Below are positions 12,300 through 25,554 of a DNA stretch of 64,000 nt, one piece after another. The notes below the pieces were generated by a model. It saw only the letters and a list, made by a program, of their open reading frames with translations, did not search any database and was not told the DNA's origin. A program made the position numbers and the translations under genes. Numbering within the stretch: position 1 is the stretch's first letter; every line of letters begins with the position of its first letter. The stretch is from Macrobrachium rosenbergii (Eukaryota; Arthropoda; Malacostraca; Decapoda; Palaemonidae). The stretch covers positions 34,391,243 through 34,455,242 of the forward strand of contig NC_089744.1 of assembly GCF_040412425.1 (NCBI RefSeq), read 5' to 3'.

Positions 12300-12660
12300 A
12301 TTCCGCCAGATCAACGTTGGAGTCTTCCTATTTTCGACCTTTTCGTATTTTTCCTACGTATACCTTCAGTGGTCATTTCCGCAATCATTCTCAACTTCAC
12401 ATTAATCTCTTCCACTCTTGTATTATTCGGATCTGCCTCTCCTTTCTCTGTTCTCCGCTTTCAGCTGCTCTTCAAAGTACTTGTTCAACCAACAATTTCG
12501 GCCTCATTTTCCTCATCTTCTAAGCCTTCGTTTGCACTTTATTTGTACCTCTTACTCCATTCGACTTTCGCTGCGCCTTTGCTGTCCCCCCCACCCCCGC
12601 CACCTCGTGGAAATGTTTCTCCTTAAAGTACTTGCTAAGAAAAACCGATGCCCGCTTCAG
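12300..12660 (-). mobile_element. Possible LINE fragment (pyrimidine-rich on plus strand)
   Basis: Pyrimidine-rich on the plus strand with three overlapping plus-strand frames. Read on the minus strand it gives broken Glu/Lys-rich segments of the type found between the endonuclease and reverse transcriptase of RTE-like LINEs (for example VEEINVKLRMIAEMTTEGIR). Weak evidence, no motif with a catalytic residue. Confidence 0.3.
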
Positions 12661-12681
12661 TTCTTGTTACTCCCCCGATAA

Positions 12682-12966
12682 TTTGTTCATTCTGTTTCAA
12701 ACGTAATTCTAGATGACTTGGCTGAACGGAGAAGATACAAACGTTTATCATCTACAGTTTAAACTTTAAAATGGCGCTAACCTATGCATACATACAGCCA
12801 ACTGTACTTACGTGAAAATAAACACTTGCATTTATGCATAGATAATCTGCTGAAAGACATGAAAAGAACAGTTAAAAAGATCATATTTAGCAGTGATTTA
12901 ATACGTCATTGCTGTATATTATATTCTGAGAATTCGGATTACTCGTTGTTCTAGTTTCCTGTAACA
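12682..12966. repeat. Direct segmental repeat, copy B (partner at 11303-11583)
   Basis: Second copy of the repeat described at 11303-11583, in intron 1 of the minus-strand gene. The spacing between the copies is about 1.4 kb. Confidence 0.7.
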
Positions 12967-13458
12967 ACTCCAAGAGTTAATCCTGTTGCTCTGAATTCCT
13001 CCCACTTTCTTTTTGGATTGTCTCTGTCTCCCCGAAGAAGCAAAATGTCAGCTTATATTTATGAATATCATCCTGTTTCCGTTGTGTTTCCCTTCACGAA
13101 GTAAGTCCTTCAGGATTGGATATATGGGCTTACTTATACAAAATACCCATGCAAATACCAGTGGTTGTGTGAAGTGACCGGTATAGTTAATAAGTAGTGC
13201 TCACTGCACATTCGATTGCTCCAGTAGCTGATATTTTATATGACAGAATGTTTGCTCTTTCCCGATTCGTAAGTCCAGTCAACCCTGATATAACAACGCT
13301 CCGCTTGCAGGGGAAATCCATGCAGATGTCACCAAATGAAACAAGTTGCATTTGCTCCTATAAAGGAACTACATATAAAATAGGATTAGGATTTAGAATT
13401 TGTTGAGAAGACGAAGAGTAGTTGTGGTTATAGGGAGATGGGCTGAAATTTCATTTTT

Positions 13459-13460
13459 CC

Positions 13461-13530
<70 letters not shown>
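13459..13530. repeat. (ATT)n microsatellite
   Basis: About 70 bp of ATT trinucleotides. Confidence 0.97.
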
Positions 13531-13724
13531 GCAACAGATTTCCTCATGATTCTTTGTTCAATGAGAAACTTGACATTGTCCAAATTTGACGAGAGGTTAT
13601 CAGATTAAATTTGGTACGAGTGTTCATGAGAATAGAATGCATTTGATTCCAGACTTTGTACAAGTACATTGTATCGAGTTTATTAGACCAGCTTTATGAG
13701 ATCCTGTACAAGTCTTATCTGATG

Positions 13725-13942
13725 AGGGGTTTTATGACTCTGTCTGACAAGTGCTCTTGATGTTTAATTTGGCGTGAGAACTAACGATTTTAATTTTGAT
13801 AAGAGATTTACTGAAAATCAGTTGATTTTAGAGTTCACAATATTACGCTTGAACGGATTTCATGAGCCTTAATTATATGAGGTTTTAAAAGATTAAAGGA
13901 TATTAATCTGGTTCGTGAGATTAATTTTCATGAAATAGTTAA
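13725..13942. repeat. Degenerate 'catgag-attaa' repeat, copy B
   Basis: Partner of 9945-10178. Related short phrases continue to about 14100, so the array is longer here. Confidence 0.6.
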
Positions 13943-14303
13943 TAAGATTAAATTTGATATGACAAATTTTAAGATTTCGGTTTAAGAGAGTTTGTGGGAT
14001 TAAACTGGATGAACACTTTCGTTATGATTAAATTAGATTTAAGAATTCATGAAGCTGAGTTTAAAGAGATTTCATGAAATTGACTGTTTAGGATCTATTA
14101 GAAAAAAACTAACGGGAGTATTCATAATATTAAATCCAGTGGGTACATCCAAGAGAATGATTTCGACAGCCATTTGTTCCTTTGTTTATCTTTTTTAATA
14201 CGTAAATTTGACACAGTGCCCCGCAAGGCTTCCTCTCAAGCAGTGACCAGTCTTCAGTGAGGGGGTTGTTATTTTGCAGACTGACAGATTTATGTCATTT
14301 AGG

Positions 14304-14577
14304 CTGTCAAGCCAAGCACCACAACACTTTCGGCCGTTCAGCCCTTATGACCTTGAGGAGAGCAAGTTCGAGTGGTTGGACAGCATGATAATGAGATCCA
14401 GAATATAAAGGAGATGAAGTGCAAGGATCAGTAGCCAGAATTGGAAGAAGGCCCAACAGTCGCAGTAACAAGTAATAGTTAGAGAAGTTGGACAGCATGC
14501 TTTAAGAAAGGAAGTGGTAATGGAGGTGGAGTTAGAGGCCGAAGGGGGCTGCAAACACCCGCTAATGATACGTGTGC
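14304..14577. repeat. Dispersed repeat, copy B
   Basis: Partner of 6717-6997, same orientation. Confidence 0.65.
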
Positions 14578-15078
14578 AAGCGTTATATCTTTTATAGTTC
14601 TTCCCTTAATGCACATCACCTGATCTGAGAGTTTGCGCGTGCGCTCTCTGGTGGTTAGGGGCTGGGAAGGAAAGAGGTCAGCTTCCGCAAAACGATTTTC
14701 AAAATGAAGGTAGTGTGACCTTGCAATCTTTACATTTGTTCATGAAAATTGGTACGAGGCCTAAAAAAGGACAGTGGCGTTTATTAATTTTTCGTTCATA
14801 TTATAGGGTTAGTGGGTGTTCTTGTCCCTGTAATAAAATAAAAATCTGAAGAGAATAATAGTAATAGTTAAAGTATGATAAAGATTCACTGCAATGAATA
14901 TGTACTTAACCAAATAAATTCATTGTAGCTATGATACTGAAAACGAAAAAATTAAAGTGCACCACACTTCACCTTCAACCAAGAGAGAAAGCGAGACAGA
15001 GTCAATAGTAGGTATAATCATAGTGTCATGTTTTAGGAAACCCTTGCTTGTCGTAAGTGTAAAGAAAACTGAACTTAC

Positions 15079-15102
15079 ATCTCCGAAGCCGTAGTACGCC
15101 AT
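15079..15102 (-). CDS. First coding exon of unidentified minus-strand host gene
   Basis: The minus strand reads ATG plus seven codons (MAYYGFGD) and then a consensus GTAAGT donor in phase 0, which matches the phase-0 start of the exon at 11845-11899. The ATG is preceded by gaaaag. No upstream ATG is available in frame before a stop, so this start is preferred. The 5' untranslated part of the exon extends to higher coordinates. A TATATA at 15112-15117 is too close to the ATG to be called a promoter. Confidence 0.5.
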
Positions 15103-16265
15103 CTTTTCTTCTATATACACTGCAGTAATCAATCCTGCACAGGCTCTGAAGGGCAAACTAGAGGTTTAATTGTTCTCGATGTGCTCTGGGAAAAGACACT
15201 GCAACGGAACTTTCACATAGAGCATTCCATTTTGTTGTCATTCTTCTTCTTCGGAAGTTCGAATGGACACTGATCAACTTTGGCGAATAACTTATTTACA
15301 CCACGATTCATTGTTTCCATATCTTACGTGTATCTGTCCGTTTTTCAGGACTCGTGTGATTCATAAATACCGAACAACTATTTATAAAGCAGCCATCAAG
15401 TTAAAGAGAGAAAGATACGATAACCAAATAGGATACTTGACGAAATTTCCTGTAAGTATTCGCTCCAGTGGTTCAAACTGATTTCTTGAAAAGCTGGGAC
15501 CAAACTTTGACCGAAGAAGAGAGCGAAGACCTAAGGACTCAAAGCGCGTCGACTTTTATACTAAACTTCAAATCAACCGGAGTACGTAACATTTGGAAGG
15601 CTCTAGTAGGGTACCAGTTAATGTGTTTTTTCTTTCCTACTTACGTTCTTCATAGTTCAGGGATAAAATGATACGTAAAAATTCGTTTTGCCACTCTAAA
15701 TGGCTAGTTTGAAAGACTTCATCCCGGTTAAGAAAATTTTGATATTAATTTTGGCACTACTGATGCCATGTCGATGCCGTGCCAAAGGACATTAGACTTG
15801 CTTACAATCAAGTTCTGCAGCTCTTGATTTACGTTTCAAATTTTTTTTTTTTTTTGTGTCCATGCTGCTTATTCCTACCTTCTCACTTGTTTGAAATATA
15901 AACTGCACTGACCATAAAGAAACCGCAAGGAAAACATCGTAAATCGTTCATTTTCTATTCAGCAAAATGCTGGAGTTGGTATCTGTGACAATTGTTGTGT
16001 GATGAGGAGCCGCTCCAAAGGAAATCCGATGCTATGTGGAATTGCAGTTTTTTTTCACGTAGCTTGCAATGCATACACATGTTTCACCCAGACGAAAGGT
16101 GACACTTCGCAACCGTTAAATGGATAACTGATTGATAGGATATGCCTCCTGTCATCCTTTTAGGGAGTCCGCGAAGTGGGCGTCAATAAAGTGAACCAGT
16201 TGAATGTGTGAGAGTATTTCTGTTACCTTTCTTACTATGTTCATGTGCTAGTAATGTCACATTAC
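15103..16265. other. Region upstream of the minus-strand gene
   Basis: Presumed 5' flank of the minus-strand gene. Two overlapping plus-strand frames (15263-15481, 15468-15671) lack recognisable domains. A short poly-T run lies at 15841-15855. No promoter element can be supported. Confidence 0.35.
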
Positions 16266-16380
16266 TTTCCAAAAGCAATATAACTGTTACACAGTCAGTG
16301 ATTGATTCATTGTGGGTTATCTGGCGTCACCCACAATGAATCAATCACTGACTGTGTAACAGTTATATTGCTTTTGGAAA
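16266..16380. repeat. Perfect 51 bp inverted repeat (hairpin)
   Basis: The arms 16266-16316 and 16330-16380 are exact reverse complements by eye, separated by 13 bases. The arm begins tttccaaaagcaatataact and ends cattgtggg. Confidence 0.92.
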
Positions 16381-16656
16381 TCAAGTCTCTAGATTTCATC
16401 ATTTATCCCAGCAGTCATTTCTGCTTTTGGTCTCATTCTCGTCTTGATTATGTGAATTAGCCAATTTGACACTTGAAGTATTTGAAAAAAAGACGTAGAT
16501 TTTTTTCAAAAACTTCAAAAATCAGGGACAACGGACTACAATAACTACAAAGAGGCAGTATCCTTGGTGTTATCTAGATGCTGTCTACTCAAATATTCTT
16601 TCTTCATTTCTAGTAAACTAACCGGGGTAACTGACAGACAAAAAAACACACGTATA

Positions 16657-16904
<248 letters not shown>

Positions 16905-17099
16905 ATACTTCTCCTTGTCCCATTCATCTTAAACATTTGTACATGAAATCTCCAGTCTCGGACATGTATAAATACATACATTCATATATATATACATTTA
17001 CTGTATATATATGTATACATATATATAAATTATATACATACATACATATATATGTGTGTGTGTGCATGTGTGTGTGTGTAGATGTACATATAACAGAGT

Positions 17100-18091
17100 A
17101 CTTGAACATTTTTCTTACCGCAGTAACGTTCGCTCCCTAGGAAGAGCGTCTTAGCTGCATTTGTTACGTGTAGTAAATTTTAGGTTTGCATATTGTTTGT
17201 CCATTCGTGATGGTGTTTTGGGTAAAATGCATTGCAAGATAAGTGAATTGTCATTGTGTTATTTCAGTTAAACCTCACCAGCACGGGAAGTCATGGAAGA
17301 AAAGAGAGAAGTTTTGGAGTGCGTGTTTTTTTTTTTTTTTTTTTTTTGACTACTTGTACAACAAGGACTGTCCCCATACAGACGCACTATAAGAACAGTT
17401 AGCAAGCGCCTGCTGCCTGCCCATTCCTACTTCTGCTTGTGCGCAGGGTCGCCTGGCCAGTGGCAAGACTATACTAGACAGTGCCAGTTCATGGCGTGCA
17501 GATCGCAAGGGTGCATATTACAACCGGTCATTTATACTCTGTAGGATGAGACGCAAGATTTACAGTGAGGAAAATTGTCCGATTACTCACACATGGATTG
17601 CCCAACAGAACACCAACTCTGTAAAGGAAGTGCTTTCTCACGAAGCGCTGGAAATCCTGCGAGTGAGGTCACGAACCACACTAACCGAGTTAATCAATCT
17701 TAAGGCGAACGTAGCCGTGCCATCTTTTCGCTTTTTCATACGCAAGTATAATATACATCAGTCGGAAATGCTACCTAACAAGATTTCGCTATCTTATTCC
17801 CTACTCTAATCGAGGTGGGACAGAACTTTACCTTCCTGAATTTCTTGTAACCAAAGAACCCTCTTTTTCATTCTATCTTTAAAGATGTTGACATCAACTT
17901 CTGTCGGGGACATTTCAGCATCGTAGTTTGTGATATTCTTTACTATTCGTGTGGCTCATATTCACTGGAGTTTACATCAAGGAATATGTTGTCCAGCTGC
18001 AAGATTACCAGGAACCCATTGCAGGGTTTAACCTTGTGGTCACACTGCACACACACATACATACATACATAAACACATACAAACAGGTATG

Positions 18092-18096
<5 letters not shown>
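17100..18096. other. Intergenic sequence, no supported gene
   Basis: Includes a T run (17328-17347) and an 87-codon plus frame at 17546-17809 with balanced composition. That frame has no recognisable family, no partner copy in the window and no clear splice sites, so it is not called. Confidence 0.35.

Positions 18097-18158
<62 letters not shown>
18097..18158. repeat. (AT)n microsatellite
   Basis: About 60 bp of AT dinucleotides. Confidence 0.97.
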
Positions 18159-19080
<922 letters not shown>

Positions 19081-20225
19081 GGTATATATATGTACTCCGT
19101 GAGCAGTAACACACTCGCCATACTGCTCGTCACATGGCAGCGAGATTTAGTAGCGTTAAGTTTTGACATTCCTTGAATGAACGACCACCAGGAAAGCCAA
19201 ACACTGTTGCCACACATAATAACCCCTTAAATTCCTTGGGACGGAGTAGGCATTGCAGACTCATCCCAAAATATGTTTCGGAAGCCGGCAGTGCAACAGC
19301 TCGAACGGCTACAATAAATTATTCATAGCATCTCGATTTTTAATGGGCTTGGTTATGTTCCCTCCAAAAACGGCGAAATCCAGATTGGGAAGTCCAAGAT
19401 CGTTGTGTCCAGCGCTCACCTTAACAAACTCGTTAGCACAAACACTCGCTTGTCTGACACTTCTGGTATCTACAATCGGTTGTCAGTTCCACGAATTTTT
19501 TGCGAGAATGGATAAGATATATTCAACCACTGAGGTTAACGAAAATTTAAAAAGTTAAATAAATGTCCCGATTATAGTACCGATTCAGATAAACTCCTCG
19601 ATCTTCAACAGCTGAAATGTATTTGCTATGACTAATGTCGTCGCGAAGGATTTACACAATTGCTTTACCTTCAACTTTCCTGAATAAATAACACGCCAGC
19701 AAATCCTTTTTCCAGTTCCACGACTCTATGAAGAAACTAACCAGTTCCCAGCTAGACGGTGAATAATTCTTGAACTTTTCCTCCTTTGCTAGTTTTCTCA
19801 GTAAAGTTGATTCATGCCCACTCAATTGACCTCCATTTACTGAAGAAAAGAAACCTCAGTTTGTTTATTATCCTTGGAAACTTGTTTATCAAGCTACATA
19901 TAGAATGCGATGACTGTTTCTCATCTATTTTTATATTTTGCACAGAGGTGGCGATGCTACAATTTATCAATTGAAGGAAGAAAGCAGAACACTAGAGATG
20001 CGAATTCCACCCTCATTCCCTTCATCATAGGTCTGATAACCCCGAGTTGATGCTGGGTCACGGCTGAAAGGCAAATTACCATGCAAGATTTGCAATAGTA
20101 ATAAGCTTATTAGTAAGTCAGTTTTTAGCGCAGATGTCTGGTACGTAGACAGGAGTTAGGGTCAGAAACATGCTGAGATGAGAAGTTGTACTCAACAGTC
20201 TGTTTTGCCTGTATTCATGAATTTT
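19081..20225. other. Intergenic sequence, no supported gene
   Basis: A plus frame at 19253-19558 (101 codons) has no recognisable motif. Nothing else identified. Confidence 0.35.
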
Positions 20226-20234
20226 TGCTGATAT

Positions 20235-20238
<4 letters not shown>

Positions 20239-20273
<35 letters not shown>

Positions 20274-20300
20274 TAATAATAATAATAATAATAATAACAA
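20239..20300. repeat. (AAT)n microsatellite
   Basis: About 60 bp of AAT trinucleotides with one interruption. Confidence 0.96.
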
Positions 20301-20466
20301 TAAAACGGAACAACAAAGGATTGCGGGAAGATAGCCCATGGTTAGCTAGAGGATGAGAAAGTGGAGGAGGGAACCATTCAGCGGGAAAGCCAGGAATCCG
20401 GATGACAGCCTCAGGAAGGGCCAAAAGGATGAGTGGGTGGGAAAAACAATAGCTGAAAGGGTAATA

Positions 20467-20530
20467 TAGTGCAGCAGATAAGTCATACAATCGTTCATTT
20501 GACGATACAAGCACGAAATTTGGCAGAAAT
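20467..20530 (+). repeat. Left terminal inverted repeat of the 3.2 kb element
   Basis: Pairs with 23571-23641. The best-conserved part is 20501-20523, with three or so mismatches to the reverse complement of the right end. Confidence 0.75.
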
Positions 20531-20929
20531 ACTCGTTGGGGTTAGGCTTTGAGAAAAAAATACTACCCCTTAGGTGGCCATTTTCCAAGATGGCCACCAT
20601 ATGACGAATATCGTGAAAAAGGTGCCAATATGTTTTTGTATAAACAGCCAAAGTTCAATCATTATTGGGATAAATTAGGGGGTTGTCTGTCATAAAATTG
20701 CAAACTTTACTTCGGAGGACAGTCTTTGCCATTCAGGAATCCAATTTGTCGACCATTTTGCAAGATGGCCGCCAGGTCAGCCTGATATAGAAAATAATCT
20801 AACTTTCTTGATATTCCTACATATTTGACCACATAACTTGATTTCTATGAGTATTTATAGCCATTTGTTCATAGATATAATAAAAATATATATATGTGAC
20901 AAATATACTAACTCATTATTAACTGTGTC

Positions 20930-22770
20930 CAAACTTGAGAATTATGATTATGAGTATATTAGCATCTATTCTCCTTCTATCATTGTTGAACATCAGTGTT
21001 TTAGACTCCTGAAGATGCATGACAAGGGCAGTCTTATTACATGTGCACCTTCCCCCACAGTCCATCTTACATCCACATTTAGTCAATTCCCGGCAGCGTT
21101 TAGAAATCAGTTCAACTGGGGTCTGGCAATGATTCATCATCAATGGTGCTCGGTTCTGGATTCCTTTTGCGAAAGAAGGCCGGTGGGATGTTCGTGAATG
21201 ACTCAGGATGATCAGGAAACTTTTTTGTTCGACTGTCTATAACATTGGGCAATGTGCGTACTTCTCCTTCTTCCTCTGGACTTGGATACTGGAACAATGA
21301 AATACTTGGGCCATGGAAGGATGTACTGGCTGTTGCGGCAGTTGGACTGTGGTCTATGTTGTCTAAAGCAGAAGTTGTGAAAAGTCCCTTTCTCAAAATA
21401 GGTGGACACACAACATCATCTCCCACATATTGCTTTACTACACTCTCACCTAACTGTCCTGACATTTCCAACACTCTCATATATGCTAATTCCATTCCCA
21501 TGAAGCTTGTCAATTAATTCTCTTTTTCTTGTTTTGGCAAACACTTTCATCCCGACATATATGGGAAAAGGTGTTTCACGGTGTTTTGCATACCTGTTGG
21601 TTTTTGATCCTTCAGTATACTTAGACTAGCAGTTGTATTGTTAAAAATAGTGCCATAGCAGCATCTGACAGTACAACACCATGGTCCAGATGGGATCTGA
21701 CGTCAACACCATGCTCAGTGCCGCAAACAAACTGTAGAGGTGTCTGTGGAACATTTTCCTTTCCAAGTCCTTCTTGTATATCTTGACTGAATTTTGTCTT
21801 GTGAGCAAACATTTCTCTTCGAATGATATCTGCAGCTTTAGCCAGATGAATAGCTTCACTGGACTTGATAGCATTAGACAGAATTATGCCAAAGTCTTTT
21901 CTGAATACTAGAAGAACATCGGGCCCTTTCCTATGGGTCTCAAGCTCAGGGATCCTAGAGAGTAACTGCTCTTTTAACCTGGTGGTATTGACGTCTGGGG
22001 AGTCTACACCTAGTTGTTGTAACCGGCACTTGTATAGGGAAGCTAGATCAGCAAGTCTGAATATTACATGTGATGTTTCTGTATTAGTAACCTTGCTATC
22101 AATGATGTAGATAAGTTCAGAAAAAGCCACAGGATATAACTCTTTCCATTGATCATGGCGATTCTCCTCTTGCTTTATCCCATTAAGATGTGCTCTCTAT
22201 GAGTTGTATGTCTGCCAAGCAGCGTGGGTGATACTTCAGTTCTTGAGCAGCAACATCACCAGCACTTAACTTTGCTAGAGCTTTCCATGGTTTAGGGTCT
22301 CAGCACAGTGATTGAGCCTTTCATTCAGCTGCATTGCCATTGCTTGTCTTAAATTTGATATTGCATCCTCTTCTTCACAAAAAGCATTGTACCTTTGGAG
22401 GGTCTGAAGTTCTTGATCTCTTTCCACGGTTTTCTTCTGTGCCTGATGTACTTGGAGTCACTTGACTCTTCTGTGCTCTTTTCAATTGGGTATTCTTAAA
22501 CAAAAGGTTGCAGTTGATATGATATTTTGCTTAGTTTCGTATCAATGTAGTTTCTATGCTTTCTCCATCATCTAACCGTGCTGGATCAAATGATATTGAC
22601 ATAGCAATAAGAGCATGAAACAATGGTACATTTTTTGCAAGATTAACAACAAGCAGAGTCCTGTTTCCTCTGAAATAAGCCAAGAGATGAAATTGGTGTT
22701 TCATCACTTTTTTCCTCTTGACAAAGACAACATTTACTCCAGTCAGTTTGCATTTTTGGTTTGGCATCCA
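20930..22770 (-). pseudogene. Broken gene of Cys/His-rich element-encoded protein
   Basis: Minus-strand pieces occur in one consistent order but in shifting frames. They are: CxxC near 22735-22720; an acidic piece 22690-22533 ending at an in-frame TAA (22533-22531); YHINC near 22520; a second CxxC (CFFC) near 22380; YHPRC near 22215; the longest intact block 22130-21621 with TTRLKEQLLSRIP, DVLLVF and LAKAADIIRREM; a block 21513-21112 with RKGLFTTSALDNIDHSP and SFHG; and a Cys-rich tail (CGCKMDCGGRCTC) near 21080-21040. Frame changes are needed near 22700, 22380, 22275 and 22190. The same order of CxxC, HxxxxC and TRLKE blocks is found intact at 62961-64000. Function unknown. The Cys/His pairs suggest zinc binding, and the tail resembles CXC-type Cys motifs. 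Confidence 0.75.
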
Positions 22771-23570
22771 TGATAAGATACTTTGAACTTAAGTAGAGCT
22801 GGCTGAGGGTTTATCCTTTTACCACCTTTGCTCACTTTCATGTATGAGATACAGTTAGGTTCGAGCTGTTGCTCTACACCTAACCCAATCATCCATCCAA
22901 AATAACTTAAATCCCGTGCAATCTGTACACCATCCGGATAACGTTGAATCCCCTGTCATCCTTGGCTCGGCTCTCCCGCACTGGCACATCCTGTCAGTTC
23001 AGGTGCAGCTATCTGACTTCTTTGGGACTGATTAGATAGCATTTGGGATACTAAACTTACAGTTTAGCTGATATTGAACCCCATGCTGAGTTTCACAGCA
23101 GTGTCCGTCAACCAGTGTGCCTTGGTAGTAAGCGACAGACATTCTCCTGGCTCTACCTCCATAGTTTAATTTTAGAGTTTTCTTTCTCATATATGAATAG
23201 TCTTTACTCTGGTACTGAGCTCCATCTGCCCAAAGCAACTGATTTTTTGGTGCCAAAATCTTCCGTTTACCCCATTGCTATCTTCAGAATCCCCCCTGCC
23301 TCAGGAACAATAAATATTGTTGACTTGACTGCAAGATCAGCTCTGTAGTTTGCAACCCTTTGGGACATTATATAGGCAGAAAGAGCTTATCCTCTTTGCC
23401 TTCCTTTCATTAGTAGCCTTTTTTAGTAGCAAAAGTTGGAAATAAATGGACAGAGATCGGCGTTTTTATGGTTTATAGCTGTTTTTGGTGTGCTGGCAGC
23501 CCTCTTGAAAAAAGTAGCGGCCATATTGGAATTTTTGATGGCTAGCAGTTTTTTCTGAAAAAGTTACATA

Positions 23571-23641
23571 CATACCAAATTTCATGCTTGTATCATCAAA
23601 TGAACGATTCTGGCCAAAAATCACATTAAGCTGCTCCACTA
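23571..23641 (-). repeat. Right terminal inverted repeat of the 3.2 kb element
   Basis: Reverse-complement partner of 20467-20530. The outermost bases read ctgctccacta. Confidence 0.75.
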
Positions 23642-25253
23642 ATAATTAATGATTGAGAAAGAGATGCAGAAAAGGAGAAGACAATAGTGAGATGAAAGAG
23701 TCATAGGCAGGTGGTCTCGACCAACTTGTGTGTTGTAAGTTATTTATGTGACATATTTCTGATAATATTTCCTGTTTGCATCAAAACTCACAGGAAAAGA
23801 AACTAGGGTAGCACAAACATACACACACATACACAAGCACATACTTGGCTACTGAGTTTACGCCCTATTTATTTGATCATTATTTTTTCTTTTTCTACTT
23901 TATCATTTTTATTATATCATTACTATTTCTTAGTGCATATCATCCTTACAATCATTGCCTGACGTTCAACCTTGCGGTAATTTTCATTTCTGATGTTAGT
24001 TGTTATGATTATGTTTCTGGTTGACATTTAGGTGGTACTGCAATTATTTTGTGCAAATTAGGTCAGGTGGTGTCCAGCATAGCTTTATGATCTCTAATTT
24101 CCGTTATATGCCTTTCAGTTCTCTGCGCCACAGGTGATTTCCTATTTCTGTGGAGGTTTGTGGTTAATTTGAAGTTCGAATATTGTTATTCAGTGGAGAA
24201 AGTTATTAAAAATGACTTCTATTGATACACGGGAACTGGTTTATGATCAGTGTCGTCTCTCGTTCTGAATCACGATTGGTTGTCTGGCTCCGCTGTTGAA
24301 TTTGCCCATCTCGCTCTCCTGGATTCAGAAGTCTTGCCGCTGCTAAATTCCTTTCTTTCTCCTCTCTCTCTCTCAGCCTATGCGATCTCGTTATGTGACT
24401 TTGAGTGGCAGGGATGGGCTGATGAGGGGTTAGAGGGTGGCGGTATAACGGAGATCACGATATGACACTATTGGCGTTGGCGTGGCCATTTTGGTGAGCT
24501 GGCTGCAGCTTTAGGAGAGGACAGCCGGGTTGTAGTATCATCCGATCCCACATTTGGGGCTTGTCAATTTTCGTGATTTATGCGGACGAAATTATTGAGG
24601 AACTCCTTTTCTCTCTCTGGGTTCATCGTCGGCTTCTTGTCCTGTGTTTACAAGGGGTTCTAGGAGGCGGAGGCGGTGGCCATCAGGGGCTGAGTCTAGA
24701 ATCTCGGTTTGTTTACGAGTAATTAATTCTACTTATTGAAAACGTCTGCATTTAATTTTGGCAGCGATTACAGATGACACCCTTGTGATAATGGCATGAG
24801 ACGCTTGGAGAGATGTGTAATGGTCATTCCTGCGTAGTCTGGACCATGGTCTGAGAACTATATTGGACCACGGTTTGGAAGGCATCCATCAACGGAGCAT
24901 TCGAACACTTATACCACATTCCGTCTATTCAGGTCTTCTGGGAGCGACGGGTTGTCCCTCAACAACACCTCGGTGGTTTTTAGATTCTTGTAATAAATAT
25001 TGACCTGGATGGTGTCTTCAGGGCAAATGGCAGTCGCATTATCAAGGATGAAAAATCGTCAGCGAAATATGACTGAATACGAAGAAAATATGATTGTTTT
25101 TGAAACGTCTTTCCTTCTGGGCTCCATCATCAATCTGCAGTACGTTTATTTCTTTCATGATGCAAAAACATTCATGACCTAGGTGGTTTGGAACTCGGGA
25201 GAACAATGAGAATTAGAGTAATTTAAGACGAGATTCGTTTTATACTATGTAAC
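23642..25253. other. Intergenic sequence, no supported gene
   Basis: The stretch 24470-25000 is more GC-rich than its surroundings and ends with an AATAAA at 24991-24996, which could be an old LTR or 3' end. No coding domain found. Confidence 0.3.
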
Positions 25254-25287
25254 CGAAATGTTGGGGGCGATGGCCCCCAACATTTCG
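25254..25287. repeat. Short perfect hairpin
   Basis: 15 bp arms (cgaaatgttgggggc) separated by 4 bases. No T run follows, and in a eukaryotic context it is not called a terminator. Confidence 0.85.
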
Positions 25288-25373
25288 CCACAAGCTGGGG
25301 TTGACAAGCTTCATGGTCATTCTAATTTGAATGAGTAATTTGATAGTTTAGAACAGAAATCCTAGATGCCACT

Positions 25374-25376
25374 TCC

Positions 25377-25460
<84 letters not shown>

Positions 25461-25554
25461 AAAAGTCTGGCCCCCTCTAATATTCAGTTTTAAGGCCAGC
25501 ATGACAATCCCATAACATGCAGACCTTAAAACGGAATATTTCAGGGGCCTTGAC

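Larger units (their letters stand above)
20467..23641 (-). mobile_element. TIR-bounded element (about 3.2 kb) carrying a Cys/His-rich gene
   Basis: Imperfect terminal inverted repeats lie at 20467-20530 and 23571-23641. Reading inward both begin tagtg-c/g-agcag, and after a variable stretch both contain the near-identical core tcgttcatttga(c/t)gatacaag followed by ca(c/t)gaaatttgg. Just inside each end are phrases with ATGGCC(A/G)C (left at 20587-20598 and 20762-20773, right near 23510-23525 in reverse). The enclosed minus-strand gene is described separately. I could not settle a target duplication, since flanking bases are AT-rich on both sides. The superfamily is unknown to me. Confidence 0.7.

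Noticed and set aside
15112..15117. TATATA as TATA box for the minus-strand gene
   Set aside because: Only about 10 bases from the ATG, too close for a core promoter of that start codon.
17546..17809. 87-codon plus-strand frame as a host exon
   Set aside because: No recognisable domain, no clear acceptor/donor pair and no partner exon in phase.
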